Assembly (NCBI GenBank): GCA_025463615.1
Contig: JAODAU010000162.1
Location: 1 to 13,012 of the forward strand
Direction of reading: 5' to 3'
Origin: Microbacteriaceae bacterium
GTDB lineage: Bacteria; Actinomycetota; Actinomycetes; Actinomycetales; Microbacteriaceae
Length of the DNA: 13,012 nt
Shown piece by piece: positions 6,506 through 13,012 of the stretch. A model generated the notes under the pieces. The model saw only the letters and a program-made list of their open reading frames with translations. It did no database searches and was not told the DNA's origin. The translations under genes were made by a program, and so were the position numbers. The first letter of the stretch is position 1, and the number at the start of each line of letters is the position of its first letter.

Positions 6506-7746
6506 CCACAACGACTCTTCTTGCCGAACTCGCGGCTGTTGCCGCTGAGCAGCGCGCGCTCGACGCGCGGCGTGTGGTGTTGGCGGGCGAGTTGGCGGCG
6601 TTGTCCGACCGGTCGCTGGGTGAGGCTGGGATTGCGCGGCGGGCGGGGTTCCGTAGTGCGGCGTTCATGCTCGCAGACTTGTGGCAGGTGAGCGTGGGTG
6701 AGGCGCGTCGGTTCTGCGAGGTTGGACTCGCGACGCGGGCGCGGCAGGCGTTGGATGGGTCGCCGTTGCCGGCCCGGTTTCAGGTGGTTGCGGACGGGAT
6801 CGCGTCGTGCACGCTCGGGATTGCGGCGGCGGGAGTGATCGTGCGGGAGCTGGAGGCCGCGTCTGTGCGGTGCTCGGCGGAGGCTCGGCGGGAGGCGGAA
6901 GAGCTCTTGGTGTCCCGGGCGGCGGAGTTCACGGTTGCGGAGCTGCAGATCGTGGCCCGGCACGCACATGAGGTGTTGGATCAGGACGGGTCCGAGCCCC
7001 GGGATGTGCGACAGAAGGCACGGCGGTCGCTGCGGTTCATCCCCGACTCGGACGGGATGATCCGTTTGCAGTGGGTGATGGCACCGGAGACCGCCGGGCT
7101 CGTGCGGGCGAACCTGAACGCAATTGTCGGTGCTGAGTTGCGCGCGGCACGGGAGACCGATGTGCCCGACGATCGCACGCTGGAGCAGCGGCGGGCGGAT
7201 GCGGCAGAGCAGGTGTTCCGGCATGCGGCGTCGTGCACCAAGACCGGTGGTGACCGCCCGACGGTGTCGATGGTCGTGCGGCTGAGCCTGCAGGATCTCC
7301 GTTGCGGGACCGGTACCGCGTTGATCGACGGTGTCGCCGAACCGATCTCGATCGCTACCGCCCGCAAACTCGCCGCCGACGCGGAACTGATCCCAATGGT
7401 GTTGGGCGGTCCGGGTGAGGTGTTGGATGTGGGGCGTGGGCAACGGTTGTTCACGAAGGCGCAACGATTGGCCCTGATCGAACGCGACGACGGATGCGCG
7501 TTCACCGGGTGCACGAGCCCGCCCGCGTTCGCCGAGGCACACCACATCCAGTGGTGGTCACACGGCGGACAAACGGATCTGTCGAACGGGGTGATGCTGT
7601 GCGCGTTCCACCACCACCGGGTGCACGACGACGGGTGGGAGATCGACGTTCGCGAGGGTGTGCCGTACCTCATCCCGCCGCCCTGGGTCGACCCGACACG
7701 ACGAGCACGGCGTGGCGGACGCGTGGAACTGAAGGCAGCAGCATGA
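6502..7746 (+). CDS. DUF222 / HNH endonuclease-signature protein (13E12 repeat family)
   Basis: The 414-residue protein has the DUF222 helical domain in its N-terminal two thirds (from LLAELAAVAAEQRALDARR through the RRSLRFIPDSDGM region) and a C-terminal HNH nuclease motif. Putative zinc cysteines are C332, C337 (CAFTGC) and C367; the HNH residues are H347-H348 (AEAHHIQWWSHGG), N362 (DLSNGV) and H370-H372 (CAFHHHRVH). Members occur in many diverged copies in actinobacteria, and the REP13E12 copies in M. tuberculosis serve as integration sites for phage phiRv1; the cellular role is not established. Codon choice stands out: TTG, GTG, CGG and GCG are frequent, whereas adjacent genes prefer CTC, GTC and CGC, suggesting a different history. 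The start is uncertain: GTG 6502 is chosen because the DUF222-like helix begins right after it; TTG 6487 is possible. Confidence 0.88.
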   Translation: MTTTTLLAELAAVAAEQRALDARRVVLAGELAALSDRSLGEAGIARRAGFRSAAFMLADLWQVSVGEARRFCEVGLATRARQALDGSPLPARFQVVADGIASCTLGIAAAGVIVRELEAASVRCSAEARREAEELLVSRAAEFTVAELQIVARHAHEVLDQDGSEPRDVRQKARRSLRFIPDSDGMIRLQWVMAPETAGLVRANLNAIVGAELRAARETDVPDDRTLEQRRADAAEQVFRHAASCTKTGGDRPTVSMVVRLSLQDLRCGTGTALIDGVAEPISIATARKLAADAELIPMVLGGPGEVLDVGRGQRLFTKAQRLALIERDDGCAFTGCTSPPAFAEAHHIQWWSHGGQTDLSNGVMLCAFHHHRVHDDGWEIDVREGVPYLIPPPWVDPTRRARRGGRVELKAAA

Positions 7747-7784
7747 ACGCCATTGCGGCTGTGCCCGCTTGTGATGGGACTGCG

Positions 7785-8462
7785 TCACGCATCGGGAACG
7801 AAGCGGTACCCCATCCCCGGCTCGGTGAGCAGGTACTTCGGGTGGGCGGGCACCGGCTCGAGCTTCTTGCGCAGCTGGCCGAGGTAGAGGCGGAGGTATC
7901 CGTCCTCCTTCTCGTACCCCGCACCCCAGACCGTCTCGAGCAGGTGGTGCTTGGTCACGAGACGGCGCGGGTTGCGCGCCAGCACCTCGAGGATGTGCCA
8001 CTCGGTGGGCGTGAGCTTGACCTGCTCGCCGGCGCGCGTGACCGTGTGCGCCGCGAGGTCGACGGTGACGTCGCCGAAACGAGTGGCCGGCTCGTCCGAG
8101 TCGGGAACGACCCGCCTGCTCAGGGCTCGGATGCGGGCGAGCAGTTCGTCGATCTGGAACGGCTTCGTCACGTAGTCGTCGGCGCCCGCATCGAGGGCGT
8201 CCACCTTGTCGGCCGAGTCGCTGCGACCGCTGACCACGAGGATCGGCACGGTCGTCCAGCCGCGCAGCCCCTCGATCACCTGGATGCCACTGAACCCCGG
8301 CAGGCCGAGGTCAAGCACCACGAGCTCGGGCCGGGTCTTCGCGGCGACGTCGAGCGCCTCGGGCCCGGAGCGCGCGATCGAGACCTCGTACCCCCGGGCG
8401 ACCAGGTTGATGCGCAGCGCGCGCAGGATCTGCGCGTCGTCGTCCACGATGAGGATCTTCAT
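7785..8462 (-). CDS. kdpE: KdpE-type response regulator (OmpR/PhoB family)
   Basis: This 225-residue regulator has a receiver domain followed by an OmpR-type winged helix. Receiver residues are D7-D8-D9 (IVDDDAQ), phospho-acceptor D51 (VVLDLGLPG), S78 (VVSGRS) and K100 (YVTKPF). The DNA-binding half contains the family markers LTPTEWHILEVLARNP, VWGAGYEKEDGYLRLYLGQL and the wing ending PGMGYRF, all close to KdpE. In the known system it receives phosphate from KdpD and activates the kdpFABC potassium pump at low K+ or osmotic stress. Its ATG overlaps the kdpD stop (ATGA, 8459-8462), so the two are translationally coupled. No kdpFABC genes are in the window, so the target is not evident here. 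It converges with the DUF222/HNH gene, leaving 38 bp with no clear terminator. Confidence 0.94.
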   Translation of the reverse strand: MKILIVDDDAQILRALRINLVARGYEVSIARSGPEALDVAAKTRPELVVLDLGLPGFSGIQVIEGLRGWTTVPILVVSGRSDSADKVDALDAGADDYVTKPFQIDELLARIRALSRRVVPDSDEPATRFGDVTVDLAAHTVTRAGEQVKLTPTEWHILEVLARNPRRLVTKHHLLETVWGAGYEKEDGYLRLYLGQLRKKLEPVPAHPKYLLTEPGMGYRFVPDA

Positions 8463-10945
8463 CCGATCGCCCCCTGCTCGGGCGCGGCTGGGAGCGACAT
8501 GACCATGGTCAGCCCGCCGCCGGGCGTCTCCTCGGCATCGAGCGAGCCGCCCATCGCCGTCATGAAGCCGTTCGAGAGCGCCAGGCCGAGCCCGATGCCG
8601 GTGGTGTTGTCGGTGTCGCCGAGGCGCTGGAACGGCTGGAAGGCCTCCGCCAGCCGCGACGGCGGAATACCGGGTCCGTGGTCGACGACGCGCAGCTCGA
8701 CCCGCCCGCCGAACGTGCTGCCGGCGACGACAGGGGGAGTGCCGGGCGGCGAGAAGCGCAGCGCGTTGCTCACCAGGTTGGCCAGCACGCGCTGCACCAG
8801 CACGGCATCCGCGATCACGGGCGGCAGGTCGGCCGGCAGGTCGACCGCTACCGCGCCCACCGGCGCCTGCAGCTCGTCGAGCGCGAGCGGCACGACCTCC
8901 TCCAGCCCGATTGTGCCGAGGCTGATCGGCAGCACCCCGGCCTGCAGGCGACTGGCGTCGAGGAGGTCCGCGACCAGGTCGGCGAGTCGGTGCAGGGACG
9001 TGTCCGCGGTCTCGAGCAGCTCGTCGCGATCGCGCTCGCTCCACGTGATGTCGGTGCTGCGCAGGCTCGACACGGCGGCGGTGGCGGAGGCGAGCGGGGT
9101 GCGCAGGTCGTGGCCGACGGCGGCGAGCAGCGCGGTGCGCAGCCGGTCCGCCTCCTCCAGCGGCCGCAGCCCTGACGCCTCGGTGCGCAGCCGGTCCTGC
9201 TCGAGGGCCGCCGCGATCTGCGAGGTGAATGCGTCGAGCACGCGGCGGTCGGATGCCGGAACCTCGCGCCCGGAGAGCACGACCGACCCGCCCTCGAACG
9301 CCACCCTCGCGCTCGGTGCGTCAACGGTGGCCGCGCCGGCCTCGTACACCCGGTCCTCACCGCGGAAGACGGTCACCGCGCTGAGGCCGAACGCCTCCCT
9401 GAGCCGGTTCGCGAGCGCCTCGACGGCGTTCTCACCGCGGATGATGCTGCCGGCCACCGTCGCGAGCGTCTCGGCCTCCGCGGCCGACCTTCGGGCCGCG
9501 CGACTGCGGCTCGCGGCCTGGTCCACCACGATCGAGACGAGCACGGCCACGGCCAGGTAGATGAGAAGCGCGACCACGTGCGAGGGCGTGGCGATCCGCA
9601 CCGTGTAGAGCGGAGGGAGAAAGAAGAAGTCGAGGCAGAACCCCACCGCGACGGCGGAGACGACCGCCGGCCAGATGCCGCCGACCAGGGCGACTATCAC
9701 CACGAGCAGCTGGAAGGCGAGCACATCCGCGACCAGGCTGTCGTCGCTGCGGAACGCGGAGAGCACGAGTGTGAGCAGGGGGATGCCGACGACGGCGAGC
9801 ACGAAGCCGGCCACCCGCCTGCGCAGCGTGAGCGCGCTCGACGGCCGCGGCAGCGGGAGCGAGCCGTCGGAGGCGTGCGACACGATGTGCACGTCGATGT
9901 CGCCGGATGCCCGGATCACGGTCGCCCCGACGCCCTGCCCGCCGAGGAACGCGGCGAGGCGACCCCGGCGGCTGATCCCGATCACGAGCTGGGTCGCGTT
10001 CACCCCGCGCGCGAAGTCGGTGAGCGCGGTCGCGACGTCGTCGGCCACGACCTGGTGGTACGTGCCGCCGAGCGACTCCGCGAGGGCGCGCTGGGCGACC
10101 AGCGACCCGGGATCGGGCTCGGTGAGGCCGTCCGGGCTCGCCACGTGCAGGGCGAGCAGCTGGCCGCCGGTCGTGCGCGACGCGATGCGCGCGCCCCGGC
10201 GGATGAGCGTGTCGCCGACCGCGCCGCCGGGCAGCGCCACGACCACCCGCTCGCGGGCCTCCCAGCGACCGCGTATGCCGTGCTCGTCGCGATAGGCCTG
10301 CAGCGCGACATCCACGTCGTCGGCGAGCCAGAGCAGTGCCAGCTCACGCAGGGCGGTGAGGTTGCCCACCCGGAAGTAGTTGGAGAGTGCGGCGTCGATG
10401 GTCATGGACGGGTAGACCAGCCCGCGCGCGAGTCGGTCGCGCAGCGCGTCGGGCGCGAGGTCGACGAGCTCGACCTGGTCGGCAGCGCGCAGCACCGAGT
10501 CGGGGATCGTCTCGCGCTGCGGCACCCCGGTGATCGCCCGCACGACGTCGTTGAGCGACTCGATGTGCTGCACGTTCACCGTCGAGATCACGCTGATGCC
10601 CGCCTCGAGCAGGGTGTCGACATCCTGCCAGCGCTTCTCGTGCAGCAGGCCGGGCGGATTGCTGTGCGCGAGCTCGTCGATGAGCGCCCACTCGGGGCGC
10701 CGCGCGGTGAGCGCGTCGACGTCGAGCTCACCGAGCTCCACCGAGCGGTGCGTCACGCGCACCCGCGCGACCTGTTCGAAGCCCTCGGCCAGCTCGGCCG
10801 TCGCCTCGCGGCCGTGCGTCTCGACCAGCCCGATCACCACGTCGTGACCCTGCTGCCGCAGTCTCCTGCCCTCCTCGAGCATCGAGAAGGTCTTGCCCAC
10901 CCCGGGTGCTGCGCCGAGGTAGACCTGCAGGAATCCGCGGCTCAC
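8459..10945 (-). CDS. kdpD: KdpD sensor histidine kinase
   Basis: The 828-residue membrane kinase has the complete KdpD layout. The N-terminal KdpD domain has Walker A at residues 11-19 (GAAPGVGKT) and a Walker B-like LIDELAHSNPPG around D90-E91. A universal-stress-protein-like domain spans about 230-355 (VVVALPGG...RASGDIDVHIV). Four membrane helices lie at ~378-396, 405-424, 427-443 and 455-475, followed by a GAF-like region (~490-585). The kinase core has H612 in GHDLRTPLASATAAV, N727 in LVSNALRFSPPG, DHGPGI (755-760) and GIGLGLAL (783-790). KdpD senses low potassium or ionic/turgor stress and phosphorylates KdpE. The start is GTG 10945, 4 nt after the ppgK stop, with GGTAGG just upstream lying across that stop; this makes co-translation with ppgK likely. 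All catalytic motifs look intact. Confidence 0.96.
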   Translation of the reverse strand: MSRGFLQVYLGAAPGVGKTFSMLEEGRRLRQQGHDVVIGLVETHGREATAELAEGFEQVARVRVTHRSVELGELDVDALTARRPEWALIDELAHSNPPGLLHEKRWQDVDTLLEAGISVISTVNVQHIESLNDVVRAITGVPQRETIPDSVLRAADQVELVDLAPDALRDRLARGLVYPSMTIDAALSNYFRVGNLTALRELALLWLADDVDVALQAYRDEHGIRGRWEARERVVVALPGGAVGDTLIRRGARIASRTTGGQLLALHVASPDGLTEPDPGSLVAQRALAESLGGTYHQVVADDVATALTDFARGVNATQLVIGISRRGRLAAFLGGQGVGATVIRASGDIDVHIVSHASDGSLPLPRPSSALTLRRRVAGFVLAVVGIPLLTLVLSAFRSDDSLVADVLAFQLLVVIVALVGGIWPAVVSAVAVGFCLDFFFLPPLYTVRIATPSHVVALLIYLAVAVLVSIVVDQAASRSRAARRSAAEAETLATVAGSIIRGENAVEALANRLREAFGLSAVTVFRGEDRVYEAGAATVDAPSARVAFEGGSVVLSGREVPASDRRVLDAFTSQIAAALEQDRLRTEASGLRPLEEADRLRTALLAAVGHDLRTPLASATAAVSSLRSTDITWSERDRDELLETADTSLHRLADLVADLLDASRLQAGVLPISLGTIGLEEVVPLALDELQAPVGAVAVDLPADLPPVIADAVLVQRVLANLVSNALRFSPPGTPPVVAGSTFGGRVELRVVDHGPGIPPSRLAEAFQPFQRLGDTDNTTGIGLGLALSNGFMTAMGGSLDAEETPGGGLTMVMSLPAAPEQGAIG

Positions 10946-10949
10946 CGGC

Positions 10950-11696
10950 CTACCGCCCGGCGGCGAGCGAGGCTGCGCCCATGATCCCGGCGTTGTTGCG
11001 GAGGGTCGCCGGCACCATGGGGGTATCGATCTTCACGAGCGGCAGGAAGTCCTGGTACTGCTTCGAGACGCCGCCGCCCACGATGATGAGGTCCGGGTGG
11101 AAGTACTTCTCCAACGCGGAGTAGTAGACCTGCAGGCGCGCGGCCCAGTCCTCCCAGGAGAGGTCCTCGCGCTCCTTGGCCGAATACGACGCCTTCGTCT
11201 CGTAGTCGACGCCCTCGAGCTCGAGGTGGCCGAGCTCCGCGTTCGGGATGAGCACGCCGTTGTAGATGAGCGCGCTGCCGATTCCCGTGCCGAGGGTGGT
11301 CAGGATGACGAGGCCCTTCTGGCCCTCCGCGGCGCCGAAGATCGTCTCGGCGTAGCCGGCGGCATCCGCGTCGTTCACGAACTTGATGTCGCGGCCGAGC
11401 TTCTTCTCGAACAGCTTCTCGGCCTCGAGCCCGATCCACGTCTTCGAGACGTTGGCCGCCGAGAGGGTCTTGCCCTTGATCACGACGGCCGGGAAGCAGA
11501 CCCCGACCGGTTCCTTCTTGCCGGCGTCAAGCTGCTCGATGATCTTCGCGACGGTGTCGACGATGTCCTTCGGCTCGCCGCCCTCGGGCGTGGGCAGCTT
11601 GATGCGGTCGCTGAGCATCTTGCCGGTCGACACATCGACGATGGCCCCCTTGATGCCGGTCCCGCCGATATCGATACCAACCGCTTTGTCAGCCAT
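10950..11696 (-). CDS. ppgK: Polyphosphate glucokinase
   Basis: This 248-residue ROK-family kinase phosphorylates glucose using polyphosphate (and usually ATP) as donor, a hallmark enzyme of actinobacteria, feeding glycolysis. The phosphate-binding loop is G7-IDIGGTGIKGA near the N-terminus and LTTLGTGIGSALI at ~132-144. The catalytic Asp is D109 in FVNDADAAG; glucose-side motifs are CFPAVV, ANVSKTWIG and the Glu/His stretch AELGHLELEG (153-162). As in PpgK proteins, the cysteine-rich zinc motif of other ROK kinases is missing, and the ending VPATLRNNAGIMGAASLA is typical. The ATG at 11696 is preceded by a purine-rich GAGAGAA. The gene starts 40 bp after the end of the map frame and is followed directly by kdpD. 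Coupling of glucose phosphorylation to a KdpDE pair is unusual and treated as a finding. Confidence 0.95.
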   Translation of the reverse strand: MADKAVGIDIGGTGIKGAIVDVSTGKMLSDRIKLPTPEGGEPKDIVDTVAKIIEQLDAGKKEPVGVCFPAVVIKGKTLSAANVSKTWIGLEAEKLFEKKLGRDIKFVNDADAAGYAETIFGAAEGQKGLVILTTLGTGIGSALIYNGVLIPNAELGHLELEGVDYETKASYSAKEREDLSWEDWAARLQVYYSALEKYFHPDLIIVGGGVSKQYQDFLPLVKIDTPMVPATLRNNAGIMGAASLAAGR

Positions 11697-11736
11697 GGAG
11701 CCATTCTCTCGTGTTTTGTTCGGGGAGTTCGGAAGG

Positions 11737-12603
11737 TCAGGGGAGTGTGAGCACTTCGGCGCCGCGTTCGGTCACCACGAGGGTGTGCTCGAACTGGGCG
11801 CTGGGACTGCGGTCGCGGGTGACGACGGTCCAGCCGTCCGCCCACATCTCCCAGTCGGGTGAGCCGAGCGTGAGCATGGGCTAGATGGTGAAGACCATGC
11901 CCGGTTCGATCGCCGTGGAGTGCGCGGGCGCCGCGTCGTAATGCGGGATCACGAGCCCGGAGTGGAACGCCGTGCCGACCCCGTGCCCGGTGAAGTCGCG
12001 CACCACGCCGTAGCCGAAACGCTTTGCGTACGACTCGATCGCGCGGCCGATCACGTTCACGGCCCGCCCCGGCGCGACGGCACGGATGCCCCGCTCAAGC
12101 GACTCGCGCGTGCGCTCGACGAGCGCGGTCACCTCGGGGCCCGCCTCGCCCACCACGAAGGTGCGGTTGCTGTCCCCGTGCACGCCGCCCTTGTACGCGG
12201 TGATGTCGATGTTGACGATGTCGCCGTCCTCGAGCACCGTGTCGTCCGGGATGCCGTGGCAGATCACCTCGTTCACCGAGCTGCAGAGCGACTTGGGGAA
12301 ACCGCGGTAGCCGAGGGTGGAGGGATACGCGTCGTGCGCGACCATGTACTCGTGCCCGATGCGGTCGAGCTCGTCGGTCGTGATGCCCGCGCGCACGTGC
12401 GAACCGACGAGCGTGATCGCGTCCGCGGCGATGCGGCCCGACTCGCGGATGCGCTCGACCGCGTCCGGGGCGTAGACGTCCGACCCGGTAAACTCGCGCG
12501 GCCCCGCGTGGCCGACGTACTCGGGGCGCGGGATGTGGCGGGGTACCGTGCGCTGTGGAGAGAGCCGCCCCGGCGTGAGATGGCCGTGCGAATCCCTGGG
12601 CAT
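11737..12603 (-). pseudogene. map: Methionine aminopeptidase type I interrupted by an in-frame TAG
   Basis: Type I MetAP removes the initiator Met from nascent proteins. The frame from ATG 12603 has the actinobacterial N-terminal extension ([12 protein letters not shown]) and the pita-bread fold with ligands D133 (NIDITAY), D144 (HGDSNRTF), H207 ([10 protein letters not shown]) and catalytic H116 (ICHGIPDD). At codon 241 (11883-11881) it meets TAG, exactly where the metal-binding Glu of GMVFTIEPM should be. Without a frameshift the frame continues for 47 further family-like residues, [13 protein letters not shown]... to the last ligand E272 in [10 protein letters not shown], and ends TLP-TGA at 11737. 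A single G-to-T change (GAG to TAG) explains it. The 240-residue product would lack two metal ligands and should be inactive. It could be a true pseudogene with a second MetAP elsewhere, or a sequencing error. Codon usage and all other motifs look undecayed, so the change is recent or artefactual. Confidence 0.9.
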
Positions 12604-12608
12604 ATCAT
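12603..12608 (+). promoter_or_regulatory. -10-like hexamer TATCAT of the SPOR-like gene, back-to-back with the map promoter
   Basis: TATCAT on the + strand fits TANNNT and would start transcription near 12615, giving a ~20-nt leader that includes the GAAGGAG ribosome-binding site (12624-12630). It lies within the first bases of map, so both -10 boxes occupy the same ~15 bp. No -35 box was identified. Confidence 0.35.
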
Positions 12609-12610
12609 CG

Positions 12611-12616
12611 ATTTTA
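12611..12616 (-). promoter_or_regulatory. -10-like hexamer TAAAAT of map (leaderless start)
   Basis: On the - strand TAAAAT (12616 to 12611) is followed by 7 nt (CGATGAT) and the map ATG at 12603. This is a near-ideal -10 placed for a leaderless transcript, and no Shine-Dalgarno is present. Confidence 0.55.
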
Positions 12617-12635
12617 GGCGAGCGAAGGAGCCACG

Positions 12636-12806
12636 ATGACCGACTGGTACTACAACATCCGCACCGGAGAGGTCGAGGAGGGACGCCAGTCGCTGGCATC
12701 CGACCTCGACGGCCCGTTCGCCACCCGCGAGGAGGCCGCGCGCGCGCCCGAGATCATCGCCGAGCGCTCGCGCAAGTGGGCCGAGGACGAGGCGAAGAAC
12801 AACTAG
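12636..12806 (+). CDS. Small SPOR-like hypothetical protein, 56 aa
   Basis: The product starts [19 protein letters not shown] and continues with [20 protein letters not shown] before a charged end, WAEDEAKNN. The pattern 'WYYN-TG-VE-G...[12 protein letters not shown]' matches the short proteins often annotated as SPOR-domain-containing in Micrococcales, where the [12 protein letters not shown] motif resembles a SPOR-domain repeat; peptidoglycan binding is not shown for these, and there is no signal peptide, so the protein is probably cytoplasmic. The Shine-Dalgarno GAAGGAG (12624-12630) is 5 nt from the ATG, an excellent start. The gene is divergent from map with only 32 bp between starts and converges on the next - strand gene with 6 bp between stops. 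I infer no function. Confidence 0.85.
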   Translation: MTDWYYNIRTGEVEEGRQSLASDLDGPFATREEAARAPEIIAERSRKWAEDEAKNN

Positions 12807-12812
12807 CCCGCA

Positions 12813-13012
12813 CTACTCGTACTCGTGTTCCGGGGCCGGGTAGGCGCCGGACGTGACGTCCTCGATGTAGCGGCCGACGGCCTGGATGGCCTGCGCCGCG
12901 ATGACGCTCGATTCACGGATGAGATCGACGGATGCCGCGGGGTAGACGTCTCCGCCGGTGTAGTTCGCCGGCGCCTTCTTTCCCACGTACTCGGGGCGTG
13001 CGATCGACTGCG
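12813..13012 (-). CDS. C-terminus of a PanB-like protein carrying a MetAP-like segment (partial)
   Basis: The last 66 residues of a - strand gene run off the window edge. The end, RYIEDVTSGAYPAPEHEYE, closely resembles the C-terminus of ketopantoate hydroxymethyltransferase PanB (E. coli ends [20 protein letters not shown]), the first enzyme of pantothenate synthesis. The 42 residues before it, RPEYVGKKAPANYTGGDVYP and on through IRESSVIAAQAIQAVG, align without gaps to residues 26-67 of the neighbouring map product with about 24 identities. It may be PanB with an added segment, a recombinant of the two genes, or the start of a second MetAP that has lost its body. The frame stays open to the edge and stops at TAG 12813-12815. 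Identity cannot be settled from this fragment. Confidence 0.5.
   Translation of the reverse strand, partial: QSIARPEYVGKKAPANYTGGDVYPAASVDLIRESSVIAAQAIQAVGRYIEDVTSGAYPAPEHEYE

Noticed and set aside
7747..7784. Terminator between the convergent DUF222/HNH and kdpE genes
   Set aside because: No convincing GC-rich hairpin with a T run is seen in these 38 bases.
9578..10984. 468-codon + strand frame opposite kdpD
   Set aside because: It lies fully within kdpD, has an Arg/Asp/His-rich composition and no motif; kdpD has all kinase and Walker motifs intact.
11881..11883. TAG in map read as pyrrolysine or another recoded amino acid
   Set aside because: Pyrrolysine use is not known for MetAP or expected in this lineage, other genes here use TAG as a normal stop, and a metal-binding Glu could not be replaced by it functionally. 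A GAG-to-TAG change is simpler.

Overview
The window is a piece of a GC-rich actinobacterial chromosome. Gene content and order (ku; nif3, a DUF164 coiled-coil gene, RNase HI and rnpB; ppgK, map, a tiny SPOR-like gene and a panB-like end), together with GC-biased codons, point to Micrococcales, most likely Microbacteriaceae. This assignment rests on gene recognition by eye, with no database search behind it. No tRNA, rRNA, CRISPR array, insertion sequence or prophage gene was seen.

Left part, + strand: the 3' end of a bacterial Ku (NHEJ) gene, a 53-residue two-helix membrane peptide, and a large NCS1-type (cytosine/purine permease family) transporter with an unusual ~395-residue acidic, proline-rich, repeat-bearing N-terminal extension. 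Next comes a compact nucleic-acid/house-keeping cluster: nif3 (DUF34), a DUF164 coiled-coil protein that has lost most of its zinc-ribbon cysteines, a single-domain RNase HI, and the RNase P RNA gene rnpB, closed by a perfect 12-bp P1 helix.

Middle: a HAD-family hydrolase on the - strand, then on the + strand a DUF222/HNH endonuclease-like (13E12 family) gene whose codon use differs visibly from its neighbours.

Right part, - strand: map, ppgK, kdpD and kdpE are read in that order (12603 down to 7785). ppgK, kdpD and kdpE are packed to within 4 nt or overlap, so polyphosphate glucokinase and a potassium/turgor-type two-component system are probably co-transcribed; no kdpFABC genes are visible. 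map is broken: an in-frame TAG sits exactly at the conserved metal-binding Glu of the 'TIEP' motif, while the rest of the reading frame is intact. Divergent from map is a 56-residue SPOR-like protein. The window ends in a - strand C-terminus that joins a segment similar to the MetAP N-terminus to a PanB-like tail.

Regulation: several starts carry a TANNNT -10-like hexamer 6-7 nt upstream of the start codon with no Shine-Dalgarno, the pattern of leaderless mRNAs common in actinobacteria (NCS1 gene, nif3, map). rnpB has the same hexamer 7 nt before its first P1 base. For nif3 and rnpB the TAG stop codon of the preceding gene forms the first three bases of the -10 hexamer.
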